13,179 bases of DNA from an uncultured Opitutia bacterium (GCA_937952235.1 CALFZM010000090.1:1-13179), one strand, 5' to 3'. Shown: positions 1-8,001, numbered from the stretch's first letter. The notes: generated by a model not told the origin, from the sequence alone. Numbers and translations: made by a program.

Positions 1-680
1 GTCCCAACGGCGCCGGCAAGACCACGGTCTTCAACCTCATCACGGGCGTCTATCCTCCCACCGAGGGCCGGGTCCGTTTCGCCGGGCAGGACCTCCACGG
101 CCGGCGCGTGCACGAGATCGTGGCGCTGGGGATCGCGCGGACGTTCCAGAACATCCGGCTCTTCGGCTCGCTCTCGGTCTTCGACAACGTCCGGGTGGCC
201 TGCAACCTCCACCGCGCGAGCAGCCCGCCGCAGGCGCTCGTGCGCCTCGGCGGCTTCCAGCGCGACGAAGCCGCCATCGCCCGGCGCGCGGAGGAACTCC
301 TGGAGATCTTCAACCTCGGCCGCTTCCGCGACGTGCCCGCCCGCAGCCTGCCTTACGGCGAGCAGCGCCGGCTAGAGATCGTGCGGGGACTGGCGACGCA
401 GCCGAAGCTGCTCCTGCTCGACGAGCCCGCCGCCGGCATGAATCCCACCGAGAAGCTCGCGCTGGTGGGGCTGATCCAGCAGATCCAGAAACAGTTCAAC
501 CTGTCGATCCTGCTGGTGGAGCATTCGATGAAGGTCGTCATGGCGTGCTGCCAGCGCATCGCGGTGCTCGATTACGGCGTGAAGATCGCCGAAGGAGCGC
601 CCGCGCAGATCCAGAGCGACCCGAAGGTGATCGAGGCGTACCTGGGCGAGGATCACCAGAATTCGCTCGCGCACCACTGA
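1..680 (+). CDS. livG: Branched-chain amino acid ABC transporter ATPase LivG (5' end outside the window)
   Basis: This is the cytoplasmic ATPase subunit that, with LivF, powers uptake of branched-chain amino acids through the LivHM permease. The reading frame is open from the first bases: the first complete codon is at position 3 and gives PNGAGKTT, a Walker A motif lacking only its first residue, so about 30-40 N-terminal residues lie upstream. Next comes the LivG-like stretch GIARTFQNIRLF (Q-loop region), then the signature YGEQRRLEIVRGLA, Walker B LLLLDEPAAGMNP and the H-loop ILLVEHSM. The AAGMNP run after Walker B is typical of LivG rather than LivF. The GTG at 108 is only an internal codon and is not the start. 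The stop at 678-680 lies 25 bp before livF, so the two are surely co-transcribed. A urea or other amide transporter of the same HAAT family (UrtD) cannot be excluded without the missing genes. Confidence 0.93.
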   Translation, partial: PNGAGKTTVFNLITGVYPPTEGRVRFAGQDLHGRRVHEIVALGIARTFQNIRLFGSLSVFDNVRVACNLHRASSPPQALVRLGGFQRDEAAIARRAEELLEIFNLGRFRDVPARSLPYGEQRRLEIVRGLATQPKLLLLDEPAAGMNPTEKLALVGLIQQIQKQFNLSILLVEHSMKVVMACCQRIAVLDYGVKIAEGAPAQIQSDPKVIEAYLGEDHQNSLAHH

Positions 681-705
681 TCACGCGTCCCATCGCGCCG
701 CGGCC

Positions 706-1413
706 ATGCTCTCGGTCTCCGACCTCCACGTCTCCTACGGCGCCATCGCGGCGCTCGCCGGCATCTCGTTCCAGATCGAGCAGGGCTCGATCGTCACGCT
801 GATCGGCGGCAATGGAGCGGGCAAGACCACCACCCTACGCACCATCTCGGGATTGCTGCGGGCGAAGTCGGGCCGGGTGGTCTTCCGCGGCGAGGACATC
901 ACGACGCTGCCGCCGCACCGCATCGTCGCCCGCGGGCTCTGCCACGTGCCCGAGGGCCGGATGATCTTCGCCAACCTCACGGTCGACGAGAACCTCGCGA
1001 TGGGCGCGTACCTCCAGACCGACGCCGCGCGCAATGCCCGCAACCGCGACTACGTGTTCTCGATCTTCCCGCGGCTGAAGGAGCGGCTGCACCAGACCGC
1101 CGGCACCCTTTCCGGCGGCGAACAGCAGATGCTCGCCATCGGCCGCGCGCTGATGGGCAACCCCGCGTTCCTCATGCTCGACGAGCCGTCGCTCGGCATC
1201 GCCCCGCGGCTGATCTCCACGATCTTCGAGAAGATCGTGGAGATCAACCGCACCCAGGGAATCACCATCCTGCTGGTCGAGCAGAACGCCAACTTGGCCC
1301 TCGAGGTCTCGCATTACGCCTACGCGCTCGAGACCGGCCAGATCGCGATGCAGGGCGAGAGCCGCAAGCTGCGCGCCGATCCGCAGCTCAAGGCCACCTA
1401 CCTCGGCGGCTGA
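706..1413 (+). CDS. livF: Branched-chain amino acid ABC transporter ATPase LivF
   Basis: This is the second cytoplasmic ATPase of the branched-chain amino acid (HAAT family) importer, forming the ATPase dimer with LivG. The 235-residue length is normal for LivF. Visible motifs are Walker A GGNGAGKTT (residues 34-42), the Q-loop-region motif VPEGRMIF (81-88) characteristic of LivF, the signature LSGGEQ (135-140) and Walker B FLMLDEP (155-161). At the H-loop position the sequence is LLVEQN (189-194), with Gln where LivG has His, as is usual in LivF proteins. The ATG at 706 is chosen because MLSVSDLHVSYG begins at the usual first strand of the fold. It follows livG by 25 bp. No permease (livH, livM) or binding-protein gene follows, so those must be upstream or elsewhere. 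The alternative assignment is UrtE of a urea transporter. Confidence 0.93.
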   Translation: MLSVSDLHVSYGAIAALAGISFQIEQGSIVTLIGGNGAGKTTTLRTISGLLRAKSGRVVFRGEDITTLPPHRIVARGLCHVPEGRMIFANLTVDENLAMGAYLQTDAARNARNRDYVFSIFPRLKERLHQTAGTLSGGEQQMLAIGRALMGNPAFLMLDEPSLGIAPRLISTIFEKIVEINRTQGITILLVEQNANLALEVSHYAYALETGQIAMQGESRKLRADPQLKATYLGG

Positions 1414-1572
1414 TCCGCCCTCTCCCGCGTCCCAACTGTCCGACGCCGCCCCGGGTTGTCCCGCCGAGCGGTGAACCCACGTTCGCCCATGCCCCTGCCG
1501 CCCGCCAGCCGAGTTTCCCTGCCGCGGGCGGTACCGGCCACGCGCCCGCCCCCTCACCCGCCCCTCGCTTCC
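1414..1572. other. livF to GH106 intergenic spacer
   Basis: This 159-bp spacer is rich in C and separates the liv genes from the GH106 gene. It holds TTG (1456) and ATG (1489) codons in frame with the downstream gene, but the translated stretch is Pro/Arg-rich and precedes a normal signal peptide, so I read it as untranslated. I see no convincing promoter hexamers, terminator hairpin or REP-like repeat in it. Confidence 0.4.
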
Positions 1573-4152
1573 ATGCGCCTCCTCCGCATCCTCCTGCTCG
1601 CCCTCGCCGGCGGCGCCCTGCTGCCGGCCCAATCGTCCGTCGACGCCGGCTGGCCGGACCTCACGCGCGAAAACAAGCCGTGGACCCGCTGGTGGTGGCC
1701 CGGCAGCGCGGTCGACGCGGCGAGCCTCACGCGCCAGCTTGAACAATTCGCCGCGGCCGGTCTCGGCGGGGTGGAGATCACCCCGATCTACGGCGCGCGC
1801 GGGTACGAGGAGCGCTACCTCGAGTTCCTCTCGCCGCGGTGGCTGGCGATGCTGAAGCACACCGGGCGCGAGGCCCGGCGGCTGGGCCTCGGGGTCGACA
1901 TGGCCACCGGCACCGGCTGGCCCTTCGGCGGCCCCTGGGTCACGCCGGAACACGCGCTGCAGCGCGTCGTGCTCAAGGACGGCCGCCTCACCGGGGAGCC
2001 GACGAAGATGCAGGTGAAGCGCGCCGCTCCGGGCGGCGAAGGGCTGGTGATCGACCCGTTCTCGACCGCCGCCCTCCACGCTTACCTGGCGCCGTTCGAA
2101 CGGGCGTTCGCCTCGTTTCCGCGCGACCTCATCCGGGGCCAGTTCCACGACTCGTTCGAGTACTTCAACGCCAGCTGGACCACCCGGCTGCCGGAGGTCT
2201 TCCGCGCGCGGCACGGCTACGACCTGCTGCCCTACGCGACCGCACTCACGGCGCGCCATGCCGCGGAGGTGAATACCGTCGACCGCGACACGCTCGCACG
2301 GGTGAAGGCCGATTACCGCGACACGCTCGCCGAGCTGCACCTCGGCTACCTTCGCGCCTGGGTGGAATGGTCCCACGCCCGCGGCTGGCTCGTGCGCAAT
2401 CAGTCCCACGGGGCTCCCGCCAACCTGCTCGACCTGTACGGGGCGGTGGACATCCCGGAAACCGAGATCTTCGGTTCGACGCCGTTCCCGATTCCCGGCC
2501 TGCGCCGGGCCGCGGAGGATGTCCGGCACGACCAGGACCTGCCGGAATCGCTGGTCGTGCGCATGGCCTCCTCGGCGGCGCACGTCATGGGCCGATCCCT
2601 GGCCTCGAGCGAGAGCGCGACCTGGCTGCGCGAACACTGGAAGGAGTCGCTCGCCTTCGTGAAACCGGAGTTGGACCGCATCCTCGCCGACGGCATCAAC
2701 CACATCTTCTACCACGGCAGCGTGTTCTCGCCGCAGGACGCGCCGTGGCCGGGCTGGCTGTTCTACGCCTCGACCCAGTTCAACCCCAACAACCCTTGGT
2801 GGGACGACTTCGGCGCGCTCAACCGCTACCTCGCCCGCGCGCAGTCGGTGCTCCAGCGTGGGCGGCCCGACGGCGACGTGCTGCTGTACTGGCCGCTCGC
2901 CGACATCTGGGATCACGCCGACGGCCTGGCCAGGATGCTGAGCGTGCATCACGTCGACTGGCTGACGGGCCAGCCGGTCGGGGCGATCGCCCGTACCCTG
3001 CTCGAGCGCGGCTACGCGTACGACTACGTATCCGATGCCCAGCTACAACAGCTCCGGGTGGACTCGGCCGCGCTGGTGGCCCCCGGCGGCCGGTACCGCG
3101 CCCTCGTCGTGCCCGCGACGCGTCGCATGCCGGTGGCCACGCTGCGCCAGCTCGCGGAGCTCGCCGCGGCCGGAGCGACCGTGCTCTTCGAGCGGCTGCC
3201 GGAGGACGTGCCGGGATTCGGCCGCCTCGAGGCGCGCCGCGGCGAGTTCCGGCAGGAGCTGGGCCGGATTGACCGGGCGAGCGTGCAGGCCGACATCGCC
3301 GGCGCGCTGGCCGCCCGCGGCGTGCGCCGCGAACCGCTGGCCGACGCGGGGCTCAGCTTCCAGCGGCGGGCGACGGCGGACGGACACGATTACTTCGTCG
3401 TCAACCTATCCGCCCGGGCGCACGACGGCTGGATCGCGCTGGGCACGGCGCCGCGGGCGGTGACGCTGCTCGACCCCCTCCACGGCGGCGTGGGGCTCGC
3501 GCGGACGCGCTCCGGGAGCGGGGGCGCCACCGAGGTGTACCTGCAGCTCGCGCCGGGCGAGTCGCTGATCCTGCGCGTGTCCTCCCAGCCGGCGGCGTCG
3601 ACGCTGCGACCGTGGATTTACGCGCAATCCGCCGACGAGCCGGTCGCGCTGGCCGGCACGTGGAACCTGACGTTCGAGAAGGGCGGCCCCGAACTTCCGC
3701 CGCCGCTGCGGACCCCGCTGCTGCGTTCGTGGACGGAGCTCGGTGGGGAGCCCGCGCAGCGTTTCGCCGGGACCGCGCGTTACCGGCTGGAGTTTGACGC
3801 GCCGCAGCGGCCGGCGGCCGAGTGGCGCCTCGACCTGGGCGACGTGCGGGAAAGCGCCCGCGTCAGTCTCAACGGCCGCGCGGTCGGCACGGCGTGGAGC
3901 GTGCCGTTTCACCTGCGGGTGGGCGCATTTCTCCGGCCCGGCCGCAATGTGCTCGAGATCGAGGTGACGAACCTCGCGGCCAACCGCATCCGCGATCTCG
4001 ACCGGCGCAAAGTCGACTGGAAGGTGATGCGCGAAATCAATTTCGTGAACATCAACTACAAGCCGTTCGATGCCTCGAACTGGCCGCTCGCGCCTTCGGG
4101 ATTGCTGGGCCCCGTCACCCTGACGCCCCTGCGGGAGCCGTCCTTCGACTGA
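1573..4152 (+). CDS. Exported GH106-like glycoside hydrolase (probable alpha-L-rhamnosidase family)
   Basis: This is a predicted exported glycosidase of the GH106-like family, whose characterised members remove alpha-L-rhamnose from plant or microbial glycans. The ATG at 1573 gives 859 residues starting with a signal peptide (charged MRLLR, hydrophobic ILLLALAGGALL, likely cleavage near residues 19-22). The frame extends upstream to a TTG at 1456, but that would bury the signal peptide. No Shine-Dalgarno sequence is evident. The N-terminal signature is PWTRWWWPGSAV (36-47), AAGLGGVEITPIYG (61-74) and ATGTGWPFGGPW (111-122). Conserved-looking acidic blocks are HDSFEYF (192-198), DIPETEIFG (293-301) and SSESATW (345-351), which hold the likely catalytic or sugar-binding Glu residues. 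The C-terminal 730-850 region (YRLEFDAP, LDLGDVRESARVSLNG, NVLEIEVTNLAANRIRD) resembles a galactose-binding jelly roll. Family membership is fairly sure; the rhamnose specificity is inferred. Many family members are longer (about 1,000 residues or more). Confidence 0.82.
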   Translation: MRLLRILLLALAGGALLPAQSSVDAGWPDLTRENKPWTRWWWPGSAVDAASLTRQLEQFAAAGLGGVEITPIYGARGYEERYLEFLSPRWLAMLKHTGREARRLGLGVDMATGTGWPFGGPWVTPEHALQRVVLKDGRLTGEPTKMQVKRAAPGGEGLVIDPFSTAALHAYLAPFERAFASFPRDLIRGQFHDSFEYFNASWTTRLPEVFRARHGYDLLPYATALTARHAAEVNTVDRDTLARVKADYRDTLAELHLGYLRAWVEWSHARGWLVRNQSHGAPANLLDLYGAVDIPETEIFGSTPFPIPGLRRAAEDVRHDQDLPESLVVRMASSAAHVMGRSLASSESATWLREHWKESLAFVKPELDRILADGINHIFYHGSVFSPQDAPWPGWLFYASTQFNPNNPWWDDFGALNRYLARAQSVLQRGRPDGDVLLYWPLADIWDHADGLARMLSVHHVDWLTGQPVGAIARTLLERGYAYDYVSDAQLQQLRVDSAALVAPGGRYRALVVPATRRMPVATLRQLAELAAAGATVLFERLPEDVPGFGRLEARRGEFRQELGRIDRASVQADIAGALAARGVRREPLADAGLSFQRRATADGHDYFVVNLSARAHDGWIALGTAPRAVTLLDPLHGGVGLARTRSGSGGATEVYLQLAPGESLILRVSSQPAASTLRPWIYAQSADEPVALAGTWNLTFEKGGPELPPPLRTPLLRSWTELGGEPAQRFAGTARYRLEFDAPQRPAAEWRLDLGDVRESARVSLNGRAVGTAWSVPFHLRVGAFLRPGRNVLEIEVTNLAANRIRDLDRRKVDWKVMREINFVNINYKPFDASNWPLAPSGLLGPVTLTPLREPSFD

Positions 4153-4156
4153 CCTT

Positions 4157-4184
4157 GGTGGAGCGGCTTGTCCTCAAGCCGCTG
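4157..4184 (+). repeat. REP-like hairpin, copy A
   Basis: A perfect 8-bp stem (agcggctt / aagccgct) encloses the 6-nt loop gtcctc and is preceded by ggtgg. It begins 4 bp after the GH106 stop codon. The same unit recurs at 10896-10923 and, with compensatory stem changes, at four further places. A possible decayed second arm of the doublet begins near 4215 (cagcggtttcaagac), at about the spacing seen in the intact doublets, but it no longer folds. It could act as a 3'-end stabiliser or weak terminator; there is no T-run, so it is not a standard intrinsic terminator. Confidence 0.75.
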
Positions 4185-4350
4185 CCACTCCCCCCTCGCG
4201 ACTCCTTCCGGCTCCAGCGGTTTCAAGACGGCATAGCCATTCTCTGAGGGCCGTGGTCCGTCGCAGTGGCGGTGCCGGCCGGCGCGGAAATCGGTTGTGC
4301 GGTCGCGCAAACGACCCACGCTCGGCCTCATGCGTACGCCTTCCTTCCGC

Positions 4351-4354
4351 GGAG
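4351..4354 (+). promoter_or_regulatory. Ribosome binding site that decides the CNNM gene start
   Basis: GGAG lies 7 nt before the ATG at 4362. It supports that start over the in-frame GTG at 4266, whose 32 extra residues are not membrane-like and precede the first transmembrane helix. Confidence 0.5.
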
Positions 4355-4361
4355 CCAGCTG

Positions 4362-5681
4362 ATGCCGGAGTCGCTCAAGATCATCCTCGAAATCCTGCTC
4401 GTGCTCGGGCTCGTGGCCGCCAACGGGTTCTTCGTGGCGGCGGAGTTTGCGCTCGTGAAGGTGCGGGCCAGCCAGTTGCGGCCGATGAAGAAGACCGGCG
4501 GGTGGCGGGTGAAGCTCGCGCTGCAGGCGACCGAGCACCTCGATGCCGTCCTTTCCGCCACGCAGCTCGGCATCACGCTCGCCAGCCTCGGTCTCGGGTG
4601 GATCGGCGAACCGGTCATCGGCCACCGCCTGGAGCCGCTGCTGCGCGAGTTCGGCATCACGGATCCGGGAGCGGTGAAGTCCATCTCGTTCGCGGTGGCG
4701 TTTTCGATCATCACCTTCTGTCACATCGTCCTGGGCGAACTCGCCCCCAAGTCGCTCGCGATCCAGCGGCCGAAGGCCGTCTCGCTGAACGCCGCGGGGC
4801 CGTTGATCATTTTCTACCGGATCTTTTTTCCCTTTATCTGGCTGTTGAACGGTGCGGCCAACCGGATCCTGCGCTGGTGCGGCCTCGAACCGGCGAGCGA
4901 GAGCGAACATGCGTTCAGCGCGGAAGAGCTGGAGTACGTCTTCTCCCAGGCCCGGCATGCGCATCCGGGCGATGCGCTGATCAACCGGATCATGGTGCGC
5001 TCGCTGCGGCTCCGCTCGGTGACGGCGGCGCAGGTGATGCGTCCGCGGGAGCAGATCGTGGCGTTGTGGAGCGAGAAGCCCCTCGCGGAGAATCTGCGGG
5101 TGGCGCAGACCGCGGGCTTCAGCCGGTTCCCGGTCTGCCGGGGCTCGGTCGACGACATCCAGGGCATCCTGCTCGTGCGGGAATGGCTCTGGCAGATCCA
5201 GTTGCTCGGACCCGACGCCTCGTTCGAGCCGCTCATCCGGCCCGCGCTCACCTTCACGTTGAAGACGCCGATCCACACGATGATCGAGCTCTTCCGCAAC
5301 TCCCGCAGTCACCTCGCCGTCGTGCTTGACGCGGAGCAGAAGACAGCGGGCGTGGTGAGCTTCGAGGACGTGCTGGAGGAGATTGTCGGCGACATCCGCG
5401 ACGAATTCGACCTCGGCCGCGGGCCCGTGTTCGAGCAGACGGAAAATGCCATCGTGGTCAGCGGCCTGTTCACGATGCGCGAGCTGCAGGCCGAGACCGG
5501 CTGGGCCTTCGAGTGGCAGCCGCGCGAGAACGTCGCCGGCTGGGCCGAGCGCCACCGGGGACAGGCGCTGAAGCGCGGCGACACCTTCACCGTCGGCGAC
5601 TACCGCGTGACCGCGACGGAGGTGGTGGCCGAGCACCCGCGGCGGCTGCGGGTCGAGCGGCTGCCGGCGGAGGGGAAATAG
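4362..5681 (+). CDS. CNNM/CBS/CorC_HlyC-domain membrane protein (CorC/HlyC family, UPF0053-like)
   Basis: This is an integral inner-membrane protein of the family containing bacterial CorC, YfjD and TlyC, implicated in magnesium or cobalt efflux; older annotation calls them hemolysins. The 439-residue length is typical. In order: a CNNM transmembrane domain (residues 5-175) with a first helix LKIILEILLVLGLVAANGFF, the hallmark AAEFALVKVR (27-36), TQLGITLASLGLGWIGEP (67-84) and LGELAPKSLA (124-133); two CBS repeats (about 222-282 and 288-348), the second ending in GVVSFEDVLEEIVGDIRDEFD; and a CorC_HlyC domain (about 355-435), which often follows CBS pairs in transporters. The start at 4362 is supported by the upstream GGAG. 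The next gene starts 9 bp after the stop, so the two are probably one transcript. Ion specificity and direction cannot be read from the sequence. Confidence 0.9.
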   Translation: MPESLKIILEILLVLGLVAANGFFVAAEFALVKVRASQLRPMKKTGGWRVKLALQATEHLDAVLSATQLGITLASLGLGWIGEPVIGHRLEPLLREFGITDPGAVKSISFAVAFSIITFCHIVLGELAPKSLAIQRPKAVSLNAAGPLIIFYRIFFPFIWLLNGAANRILRWCGLEPASESEHAFSAEELEYVFSQARHAHPGDALINRIMVRSLRLRSVTAAQVMRPREQIVALWSEKPLAENLRVAQTAGFSRFPVCRGSVDDIQGILLVREWLWQIQLLGPDASFEPLIRPALTFTLKTPIHTMIELFRNSRSHLAVVLDAEQKTAGVVSFEDVLEEIVGDIRDEFDLGRGPVFEQTENAIVVSGLFTMRELQAETGWAFEWQPRENVAGWAERHRGQALKRGDTFTVGDYRVTATEVVAEHPRRLRVERLPAEGK

Positions 5682-5690
5682 CAGCGAACG

Positions 5691-7241
5691 ATGTCCCGCG
5701 CGAACTCCTCCTGGCCCGCCCGCGCCGTCGCGCGGCTCGATGCCTTGTCCCCCCGCGCGCTCGTCTGGGGTTCCGCCCTCGCCGCGGGGCTCGTGGCGAC
5801 GCTCTGCTTCGCGCCGCGCTACTGGCTGTGGCCCGCGGTCGGGGTGCCGCTGGGCGACCTGGTCGCCATCCAGCCCGAGCTGAACCGCGCGTTCTTCGCG
5901 CTCCAGCAACTCGCGCACCCCTGGGCGCCGGTCGCCGATCCGACCAACCGCGTCATCGAGTGGCGCCTGCTATTTCCGCTGCTTGGCCACTCTCTGCGCC
6001 TGCCGGAAGCGATCTACCTCGCCCTGCCCCACGCCGGCTGCGTGCTGGCGCTCGCGGCGGTCGCAGGCACGGCCTGGCGCGTCACGGCCGACCGGTTCGT
6101 GACGCTGGGCCTTGCCGTGCTGGCCGCCACGACGTCGTGGTTCTTCGTCGCGACCGGCTGGCTCGCCTATTTCGACTCGTGGCTGATGGCCGGCCTGCTC
6201 CTCGCCAGCTTCGGCCGCCACCGCGCAGTGCTGCTGGCCGCGGCGCTCCTGACACCGTGGATCGATGAACGCTTCATTCTCGCGTTGCCGCTGGCGCTGG
6301 CGGTGCGTGGGTACGGCCCCGGCGCGGCCCTCGGCGACCGTCGGAGGTGGTGGACCGATGCCGCCGTCCTCGCCGCCGGCGTCGTCCCCTACCTGGCTAT
6401 TCGCCTCGGTGCCGAACTCACCCAGGTGCGCGCCACGTCGCAATCGTACTGGTCCGATCGTCCCCTGCTGCCCGCTCCGTGGCACGCGACCCTCTGGGCC
6501 ACCTGGAGCGGGTTGCGGCTGGCCTGGATTCCGGTGGCGGCTTTCGTCCTGGCCACCTCCGGCCGGAGCCGGTGGCTGGCGGGCGGACTCGTCGCCATCA
6601 CCCTGGCCGTCAACCTCTGCGTCGCCGATGACCTCAGCCGCTCGATGTCGATCGCGCTGCCGGCGATGGTGGCCGGCGCGCTGCAGCTCTGGCGGAAGGA
6701 TCCTGGACGCTTCCGCCGCCTCCTTCCCTGGCTATGCGCGGGAAACCTGCTGCTGCCGGCGCACCACGTGATCGCCTCGCCGGGAAATCCCGAGACCACC
6801 CACCATTCGGTACCCGTGCTCAGCCTGCCCGCGGAATGGGCCCGGAGCAACGAACCGCCCTACATCGCGAGTCCGTTCGTGTACAACCGACGTGGCATGG
6901 ACGCCTTCCAGCAAGGGGACCGGGCCCGGGCGATGGCAGCGTTCGACCTTGCGCTGCGTTTTGACCCGGATTTCTCGCGCGCCCGAGCCAACCGGGGCAT
7001 CCTGAATTTTCTCGCCGGTGACCGCACCGGCGGGATGGCGGACATCGACGCGGCGCTGCTGCGCTCGCCTCAGTTGTGGGAAATCCGGATGCGCCGTGCT
7101 GGATTCCGCCAGCAGCTGGGCGACCTGCGCGGCGCGCTCGAGGATGCACGGCTGACCCTGCGGACGATGCCGGCGGATTCCAACCGGCGCGCCGAGCTGG
7201 AAAAGCTCGAACGCACCCTCGCGGCGCAACTGCCGCGCTAG
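5691..7241 (+). CDS. Polytopic membrane protein with C-terminal TPR domain, function unknown
   Basis: I do not recognise a named family. The 516-residue product has a hydrophobic N-terminal two thirds with roughly eight or nine candidate membrane segments, for example near residues 24-42, 110-128, 136-158, 163-187, 194-206, 222-240, 275-290, 295-311 and 318-333. A soluble tail from about 390 carries at least two and probably three TPR units: FVYNRRGMDAFQQGDRARAM (396-415), ARANRGILNFLAGDRTGGMA (431-450) and IRMRRAGFRQQLGDLRGALE (465-484). The layout resembles O-antigen ligase-like or GT-C-like membrane proteins with TPR tails, but I see no diagnostic catalytic motif, so no enzyme activity is claimed. 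The ATG at 5691 lies 9 bp after the CNNM stop, suggesting translational coupling; the best upstream purine run (gaggggaaa) is rather far away. It is followed by the repeat-rich 7242-8001 region. Confidence 0.8.
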   Translation: MSRANSSWPARAVARLDALSPRALVWGSALAAGLVATLCFAPRYWLWPAVGVPLGDLVAIQPELNRAFFALQQLAHPWAPVADPTNRVIEWRLLFPLLGHSLRLPEAIYLALPHAGCVLALAAVAGTAWRVTADRFVTLGLAVLAATTSWFFVATGWLAYFDSWLMAGLLLASFGRHRAVLLAAALLTPWIDERFILALPLALAVRGYGPGAALGDRRRWWTDAAVLAAGVVPYLAIRLGAELTQVRATSQSYWSDRPLLPAPWHATLWATWSGLRLAWIPVAAFVLATSGRSRWLAGGLVAITLAVNLCVADDLSRSMSIALPAMVAGALQLWRKDPGRFRRLLPWLCAGNLLLPAHHVIASPGNPETTHHSVPVLSLPAEWARSNEPPYIASPFVYNRRGMDAFQQGDRARAMAAFDLALRFDPDFSRARANRGILNFLAGDRTGGMADIDAALLRSPQLWEIRMRRAGFRQQLGDLRGALEDARLTLRTMPADSNRRAELEKLERTLAAQLPR

Positions 7242-7303
7242 CCGGTGGGGTTCGAGCGGCACCGGGCTGCGCTCGGGCGCTGAGCCAACGATTCAGAGCC
7301 GGA

Positions 7304-7405
7304 ATGATGCCGTTGCGGTGGAGCCGCCTGTCCCCAGGCGGCTGACGTGCGATGGATCGGTCCGCAGCAGCTTGAGGACAAGCTGCTCCACCTTTCACAG
7401 TGCGG
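7304..7405 (+). repeat. REP-like inverted doublet, copy B
   Basis: Two hairpins face each other inside an outer inverted repeat (ggtggag ... ctccacc). The left stem is agccgcct / aggcggct (7322-7329 and 7336-7343) with loop gtcccc. The right stem is agcagctt / aagctgct (7366-7373 and 7380-7387) with loop gaggac, which is the same unit read on the other strand. About 22 nt separate them. Nearly the same sequence lies 452 bp downstream (copy C), and the reverse complement lies at 10885-10973 (copy E). The upstream flank aacgattcag (7287-7296) is also shared with copy D. Confidence 0.85.
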
Positions 7406-7570
7406 CCTTTTTCACGGCTGATTCGAAGGCCAACTGCATCATTCCGGCCAAGCGCAGCCGCACGCTTCCGTGAACCTTGGACCTGCGTCGGCCTTGGCGC
7501 GCACGATTCGGCACTGGCGGGAGGGAAGATCGTCAGGCTGCCGGCGTTCACCCAGGGCTGAGGCCGGGTT

Positions 7571-7632
7571 TCGCGCAGAGGCGCAGCGAAGCCCAAGGCT
7601 AACGTCCTCTGCGCCTTTGCGTCTTTGCGCGA
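7571..7632. repeat. CGCAAAG-type imperfect palindrome, copy 1
   Basis: The left arm tcgcgcagaggcgcagcg (7571-7588) pairs with ctttgcgtctttgcgcga (7615-7632) at 14 of 18 positions, and three of the four mismatches would be G-U pairs in RNA. The right arm contains the ctttgcgtctttgcg motif, which also appears in rearranged form at 9951-10027. It sits between REP-like copies B and C, about 200 bp from the first and 120 bp from the second. Confidence 0.65.
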
Positions 7633-7755
7633 GACTGGATTGGTTTTTGACCCATGACGACGCGTTCGCCGCCCGGCGTAATGAAACCCGGTACGGCAGC
7701 GAGGCCGCCGACCGCGGCACGATCCATATGCAGGTGGAGGCAGGCCCTGAGCCAG

Positions 7756-7855
7756 ATGATGCCGTTGCGGTGGAGCCGCCCGTTCCCAGGCGGCCGACGC
7801 GCGATGGACCGGTCCGCAGCAGCTTGAGGACAAGCTGCTCCACCTTTCAGTGCGG
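7756..7855 (+). repeat. REP-like inverted doublet, copy C
   Basis: This is a near-identical direct repeat of copy B, differing by scattered substitutions and a 2-nt deletion near its right end. The right hairpin stem agcagctt / aagctgct (7818-7825, 7832-7839) with loop gaggac is unchanged. The left stem agccgccc / aggcggcc (7774-7781, 7788-7795) has picked up two mismatches. It ends about 55 bp before the candidate htpG promoter. Confidence 0.85.
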
Positions 7856-7909
7856 ACGCTTTCATGGCTCGGCTGGACGCCAGCGCCGCGGCCGGCACAC
7901 GGAGCCCGC

Positions 7910-7936
7910 TTGATTTCTGCGCGGGACTGCTACACT
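7910..7936 (+). promoter_or_regulatory. Candidate sigma70-type promoter of htpG
   Basis: TTGATT (7910-7915) and TACACT (7931-7936) each match four of six consensus bases, but the 15-bp spacer is short. Transcription would start about 60 bp before the htpG ATG. I see no heat-shock CIRCE inverted repeat and no CCCCAT-type sigma32 -10 element. A short hairpin (cggg / cccg, 7939-7953) lies just downstream. Confidence 0.35.
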
Positions 7937-8001
7937 AGCGGGCTCTTTTCCCGTCCGCGCGGCTCCCTCCGGGCCGCCGGCAACTGTTCCACGCCACCAT
8001 C

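Larger units (their letters stand above)
7242..8001. other. 760-bp gene-free, repeat-rich region upstream of htpG
   Basis: No reading frame here looks like a gene; the frames that are open lack domain features and run through the repeats. It contains REP-like doublet B (7304-7405), a second type of palindrome (7571-7632) and REP-like doublet C (7756-7855), followed by a candidate htpG promoter (7910-7936). Similarity between B and C seems to continue weakly for about 15 bp past each copy (tgcgg...tttca.ggct). The stretches 7420-7560 and 7640-7750 show nothing I can identify. Confidence 0.6.

Noticed and set aside
835..2952. A 705-codon open frame on the - strand across livF and the GH106 gene
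   Set aside because: It is antisense to two well-supported genes, its product is Arg/Glu/Gly-rich without domains, and it is the expected mirror of high-GC codon usage on the other strand.
4157..4184. Copy A as a standard intrinsic terminator of the GH106 gene
   Set aside because: The stem is good, but the sequence after it is gccactcccccc, with no T-run, and the same hairpin recurs as a repeat family.
4056..5918. A 620-codon open frame on the - strand across the CNNM gene
   Set aside because: It is antisense to a gene with clear domains, spans three + strand genes or spacers, and gives a low-complexity charged product. It is a shadow frame.
6820..7833. Open frames in the 7242-8001 region (337 codons on -, 147 codons on +)
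   Set aside because: They run through the hairpin repeats and contain the same peptide twice because the repeats are duplicated. No recognisable domain or start signal was seen.
7304..7855. Possible CRISPR array because of repeated units
   Set aside because: There are only two copies 452 bp apart, each a hairpin doublet. There is no regular spacer pattern and no cas gene.
7939..7953. Short hairpin after the candidate htpG promoter as a CIRCE heat-shock operator
   Set aside because: The arms are only cggg/cccg with a 7-nt loop; the ttagcactc / gagtgctaa arms of CIRCE are absent.
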